Of a DNA stretch of 8,419 nucleotides, positions 6,519 through 8,419 are shown piece by piece. Position numbers and translations under genes: made by a program. This DNA comes from Planctomycetota bacterium (GTDB taxonomy: Bacteria > Planctomycetota > Phycisphaerae > FEN-1346 > JAACEH01), in assembly GCA_016935955.1 (NCBI GenBank), contig JAFGPY010000238.1, positions 1 to 8,419 of the forward strand, read 5' to 3'. The notes beneath the pieces are model-generated. The model was given only the letters and a program-made list of their open reading frames with translations, was not told where the DNA came from and made no database searches. Within the stretch, counting starts at the first letter, position 1; each line of letters opens with the position of its first letter.

Positions 6519-7115
6519 TTAAGCGTCCGAGCCGTACTTGTCGATGCCTCGCTTGGCATCGGGGTCCGGCCTGTAATTCTCGAGGTAGTCCAGCGCCTCG
6601 GCCGCCTTGCGCGAGACGTGGTAGAGCTGGGCGAACTTGCGCTTGGCGAAGCGGCGCTCGAACATCCGCTCGAACTGTTCCAGCAGCGGATCGTAGTAGC
6701 TGGCCACGTCGAAAATGACGATCGGCTTGGCGTGGTAGCGCAGTTGCTTCAGCGTGACGACCTCGAGCAGTTCCTCGAACGTCCCGAACCCGCCGGGCAG
6801 AGCGATGAAAGCGTCGGCCCGTTCTTCCATGACCGCCTTGCGGTCGCGCATGCCGTCGGTGACGATCTGCTCGTCGACGGTCTCCAGCCCGTAGCCCGCG
6901 TCGCGCAAGGCCACGGGAATCACGCCGACGATGCGGCCGCCGCCGGTCCGCTGCATCTCGGTGGCCATCGCGCCCATCAGGCCGTTGTTGCCGCCGCCGT
7001 AAACGAGCGTGTGACCGCGCGAGGCCATCTGGCGGGCCAGCTCGCGGGCCGTCTCGTAGTAGACCGGGTCCAGGTGGTCGCTCGAACTGCTGTAGACGCA
7101 AATGGAAAGCGGCAC
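6519..7115 (-). CDS. LOG-family protein (cytokinin riboside 5'-monophosphate phosphoribohydrolase-like, 'lysine decarboxylase-like' fold)
   Basis: The family hydrolyses nucleoside 5'-monophosphates (AMP or cytokinin ribotides) to free base and ribose 5-phosphate in the cytoplasm. The diagnostic signatures are present: GGGNNGLMG near the N-terminus, MRDRK in the middle and PGGFGTFEE, which supplies the phosphate-binding glycines and catalytic glutamate. The frame extends upstream to a GTG at 7145 (208 residues), but that codon has no Shine-Dalgarno sequence. The GTG at 7115 has AAGAGGAG (7125-7132) 9 bases upstream and gives a 198-residue protein that begins just before the first beta strand (PLSICVY), as LOG proteins normally do, so I use it. 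The C-terminus is charged and ends at TAA. Its own promoter lies upstream. Such proteins in non-plant-associated bacteria have mostly unknown physiological substrates, so the exact reaction is not settled by sequence. Confidence 0.92.
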   Translation of the reverse strand: MPLSICVYSSSSDHLDPVYYETARELARQMASRGHTLVYGGGNNGLMGAMATEMQRTGGGRIVGVIPVALRDAGYGLETVDEQIVTDGMRDRKAVMEERADAFIALPGGFGTFEELLEVVTLKQLRYHAKPIVIFDVASYYDPLLEQFERMFERRFAKRKFAQLYHVSRKAAEALDYLENYRPDPDAKRGIDKYGSDA

Positions 7116-7124
7116 GATCGGCGG

Positions 7125-7132
7125 CTCCTCTT
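7125..7132 (-). promoter_or_regulatory. Ribosome binding site that decides the LOG-family start
   Basis: AAGAGGAG on the minus strand lies 9 bases before the GTG at 7115, whereas the upstream GTG at 7145 has no purine-rich element. It supports the 198-residue form. Confidence 0.7.
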
Positions 7133-7189
7133 CGTTGGCTGTCACGGGATCGCAACCCGGGCGTTCGGGCTGCGGCTCTTGAGGCTGCA

Positions 7190-7218
7190 GGTATAGTCCG
7201 AGCGGCGGGGTTTGTAAA
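7190..7218 (-). promoter_or_regulatory. Candidate promoter of the LOG-family gene
   Basis: On the minus strand, TTTACA (7213-7218, 5 of 6 to the -35 consensus) and TATACC (7190-7195, 4 of 6 to the -10) are separated by 17 bases. Predicted transcription begins near 7183, about 70 bases before the preferred GTG start. This implies transcription independent of the doxX-like gene. Confidence 0.55.
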
Positions 7219-7295
7219 GGGAATGTCTGCCGGCAGCGTCCGCGGAGTGTCCATGATCGCGCATCGGGGCACGGCGTGGGCTGCCCGTGGGCGCC

Positions 7296-7790
7296 TCAGT
7301 CGTCGCCGCGCGTCAGCCCCAGCAACCTTCCTTCCCAGTCGGCCAGTGCCCAGCGGCCCGGACCGGCCAGGAAGACCGCCAGCGACATGGCCAGGAGCGA
7401 CAACTGGAACTCGTTGTTGGCCCAGCCCTGGCGGCCGTGGACCATGATGATCGCATTCGCCATGATGATCGCCAGTCCGGCCGCCCAGAAGCGCGACAGC
7501 AACCCGAAGAGCAGACACAGGCCGCCGAAGAACTCCGTGATCGGCACGGCCATGGCCAGCGGCCGCGGGACGCCCATGGAGACGAACCCCTTGACGGTGT
7601 TGGTAAAGCCGCCCGGTCCCCGTGGGCTGTCAAACCATTGCAGCCACCCGGACAACTCGTCGAAGTTGAAGCAACCGAACATCTTCTGCCCGCCGTGGAA
7701 GACGAAGATCAGCCCGAGCACGATCCGCAGCACCAGCGCCGCCATGTCGCGAGAAAACACCTTGTGCAGAAGCCCGCGTTCGTCAGCCAT
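7296..7790 (-). CDS. DoxX-family integral membrane protein
   Basis: This is a four-helix inner-membrane protein of about 164 residues, typical of the DoxX family. The first helix (about residues 16-33) ends in the family-type motif FHGGQKMFG. The second and third (about 78-98 and 100-117) include the acidic position in PITEFFGG and the small-residue-rich FGLLSRFWAAGLAI. The fourth is at about 128-142. Between helices 1 and 2 is a soluble loop with WLQWFDSPRGPGG. The frame could begin at ATG 7805, but GGAGGAG (7797-7803) sits on top of that codon and lies 6 bases before the ATG at 7790, so the shorter form (MADERG...) is preferred. Family members have been linked to quinone or thiol redox chemistry, but most bacterial copies have no defined role; I assign none. 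A promoter lies just upstream, and no clear terminator follows. Confidence 0.9.
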   Translation of the reverse strand: MADERGLLHKVFSRDMAALVLRIVLGLIFVFHGGQKMFGCFNFDELSGWLQWFDSPRGPGGFTNTVKGFVSMGVPRPLAMAVPITEFFGGLCLLFGLLSRFWAAGLAIIMANAIIMVHGRQGWANNEFQLSLLAMSLAVFLAGPGRWALADWEGRLLGLTRGDD

Positions 7791-7796
7791 CGCCCG

Positions 7797-7803
7797 CTCC
7801 TCC
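7797..7803 (-). promoter_or_regulatory. Ribosome binding site that decides the doxX-like start
   Basis: GGAGGAG lies 6 bases before the ATG at 7790 and overlaps the upstream in-frame ATG at 7805. This argues that the longer start is not used. Confidence 0.75.
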
Positions 7804-7826
7804 ATGCTATTGCCGCGTCCAGGGCG

Positions 7827-7855
7827 ATTGTAGGCCGACGACCGTTCGGCGACAA
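7827..7855 (-). promoter_or_regulatory. Candidate promoter of the doxX-like gene
   Basis: On the minus strand, TTGTCG (7850-7855, -35-like, 4 of 6) and TACAAT (7827-7832, -10-like, 5 of 6) are spaced by 17 bases, giving a start near 7820 and a short leader. The spacer contains a small inverted repeat, GCCGA-N7-TCGGC (7834-7850), which could be an operator but is easily explained by base composition. Confidence 0.55.
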
Positions 7856-7967
7856 GGGCACTGGAAACTCCGGTGCGGCGGTGGTAGCATGGGGTTTTAC
7901 GTTATGCCGCCGCGCGTGCCCGTCGAGGCCTGCTTTGCGGCGGCGCTTTCCTGACCCTGGCGGCGGT

Positions 7968-7972
7968 AGGAG
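7968..7972 (+). promoter_or_regulatory. Ribosome binding site of the secreted protein gene
   Basis: AGGAG lies 7 bases before the ATG at 7980. I found no convincing -35/-10 pair for this gene in the 7806-7979 gap. Confidence 0.65.
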
Positions 7973-7979
7973 ACGTAGC

Positions 7980-8419
7980 ATGAAACGTGGAACGCGAACG
8001 GCGTGGACAATGTGGACGGTCGGCGTGGCGGTGTTGCTGGCGGCGGCCCAGGGAGCGGCCGCGCAGCAGATGTTCAAGGCCGCCGTGGGCAGCGAGGGCA
8101 CCAGCGCCTACCTGGTCGAGCCGCTGGCCGGCCAGCAGTCCGAGCCCGAGGGCTGGAAGAAACTCGCTCCCGACAATCACACCAACTGCATGCTGGCCTA
8201 CTACACCCTGGAGCCGTCCAAGGGGGCGGCACCGATGACGACCACGAGCTACGAGTTGCCCGAGGCCGACTACGACGTCTCGATCTGCGCGATCGGCAAG
8301 GGCAAGGCTCGCCTCAAGGGCGCTGCCGATTGGGTCGACGTCAAGGTCGAAGGCAACGCCTATACCTGGACGCGAGTCGGCACCGCGAGCAAGGCGACGC
8401 GCGTGGCCGTCGAGGTGGC
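7980..8419 (+). CDS. Secreted protein of unknown function (partial, continues past right edge)
   Basis: An open frame starts at ATG 7980 and remains open to the window end (146 complete codons). AGGAG (7968-7972) lies 7 bases upstream. The N-terminus is a clear Sec signal peptide: a basic start (MKRGTR), a hydrophobic core (VGVAVLLAAA) and an A-A-A|Q cleavage site near residue 28. There is no lipobox cysteine, so the product should be released or periplasmic rather than lipid-anchored. The mature part has Tyr- and Asp-rich strands (for example YELPEADYDVSICAIGKG) with Thr/Val alternation, suggesting a beta-rich, possibly carbohydrate-binding or adhesive fold. I do not recognise the family, and the rest of the protein is missing. 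It is transcribed divergently from the doxX-like gene across a gap of about 190 bases. Confidence 0.8.
   Translation, partial: MKRGTRTAWTMWTVGVAVLLAAAQGAAAQQMFKAAVGSEGTSAYLVEPLAGQQSEPEGWKKLAPDNHTNCMLAYYTLEPSKGAAPMTTTSYELPEADYDVSICAIGKGKARLKGAADWVDVKVEGNAYTWTRVGTASKATRVAVEV

Noticed and set aside
6400..6520. A possible small RNA or tRNA in the intergenic region
   Set aside because: No cloverleaf, T-loop (GGTTC-type) or other RNA signature could be built, and there is no CRISPR-like or IS-like repeat in the window.
7142..7264. A 40-codon minus-strand frame between the doxX-like and LOG genes
   Set aside because: It has no ribosome binding site, covers the LOG promoter and shows no recognisable composition; it is probably chance.
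7265..7295. A terminator hairpin after the doxX-like gene (CACGG / CCGTG arms)
   Set aside because: The stem is only 5 bases with a 10-base loop and no T-run, which is common in GC-rich DNA.
6463..7518. A minus-strand 351-codon frame spanning the LOG gene and part of the doxX-like gene
   Set aside because: It overlaps two well-supported genes in another frame, crosses the LOG promoter and has no domain signature.

Overview
The window is high-GC, densely coding bacterial DNA, about two thirds G+C by eye. I read it as a Planctomycetota chromosome (Phycisphaerae-like or a related lineage). The reasons are a BlaI/M56 pair whose protease carries a huge extracytoplasmic tail with HEAT repeats and a SecDF P1-head-like end, a combination I associate with planctomycetes, together with GGAGGAG-type ribosome binding sites. 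The phylum is inferred from protein style, not from a marker gene.

Layout, left to right: (1) positions 1-5860, minus strand, hold one uninterrupted reading frame of at least 1953 codons that runs off the left edge. It begins with a BlaR1-type (M56) membrane metalloprotease and continues into a very long multidomain tail. (2) 5857-6246, minus, is a BlaI-family winged-helix repressor. Its stop codon overlaps the start of the giant gene (ATGA), so the two are translationally coupled. (3) 6247-6518 is intergenic. It contains a candidate promoter whose spacer holds a perfect dyad GACGAA-N4-TTCGTC, a second copy of the core dyad just upstream, a leader hairpin and a 9-base direct repeat. (4) 6519-7115, minus, is a LOG-family phosphoribohydrolase with its own promoter. 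(5) 7296-7790, minus, is a DoxX-family membrane protein with its own promoter. (6) 7980 to the right edge, plus, is the start of a secreted protein of unknown function, divergent from the doxX gene.

The repressor and the giant protease look like one signal-transduction unit. The repressor would bind the ACGAA-N4-TTCGT dyads and silence its own operon. An extracytoplasmic signal sensed by the roughly 1580-residue tail would activate the zinc protease, which would directly or indirectly inactivate the repressor. No penicillin-binding sensor domain is visible, so the signal is probably not a beta-lactam. The LOG and DoxX genes share the strand but have separate promoters and no evident functional tie. 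No RNA gene, mobile element or CRISPR array was seen, and no stretch over 300 bases lacks a gene.
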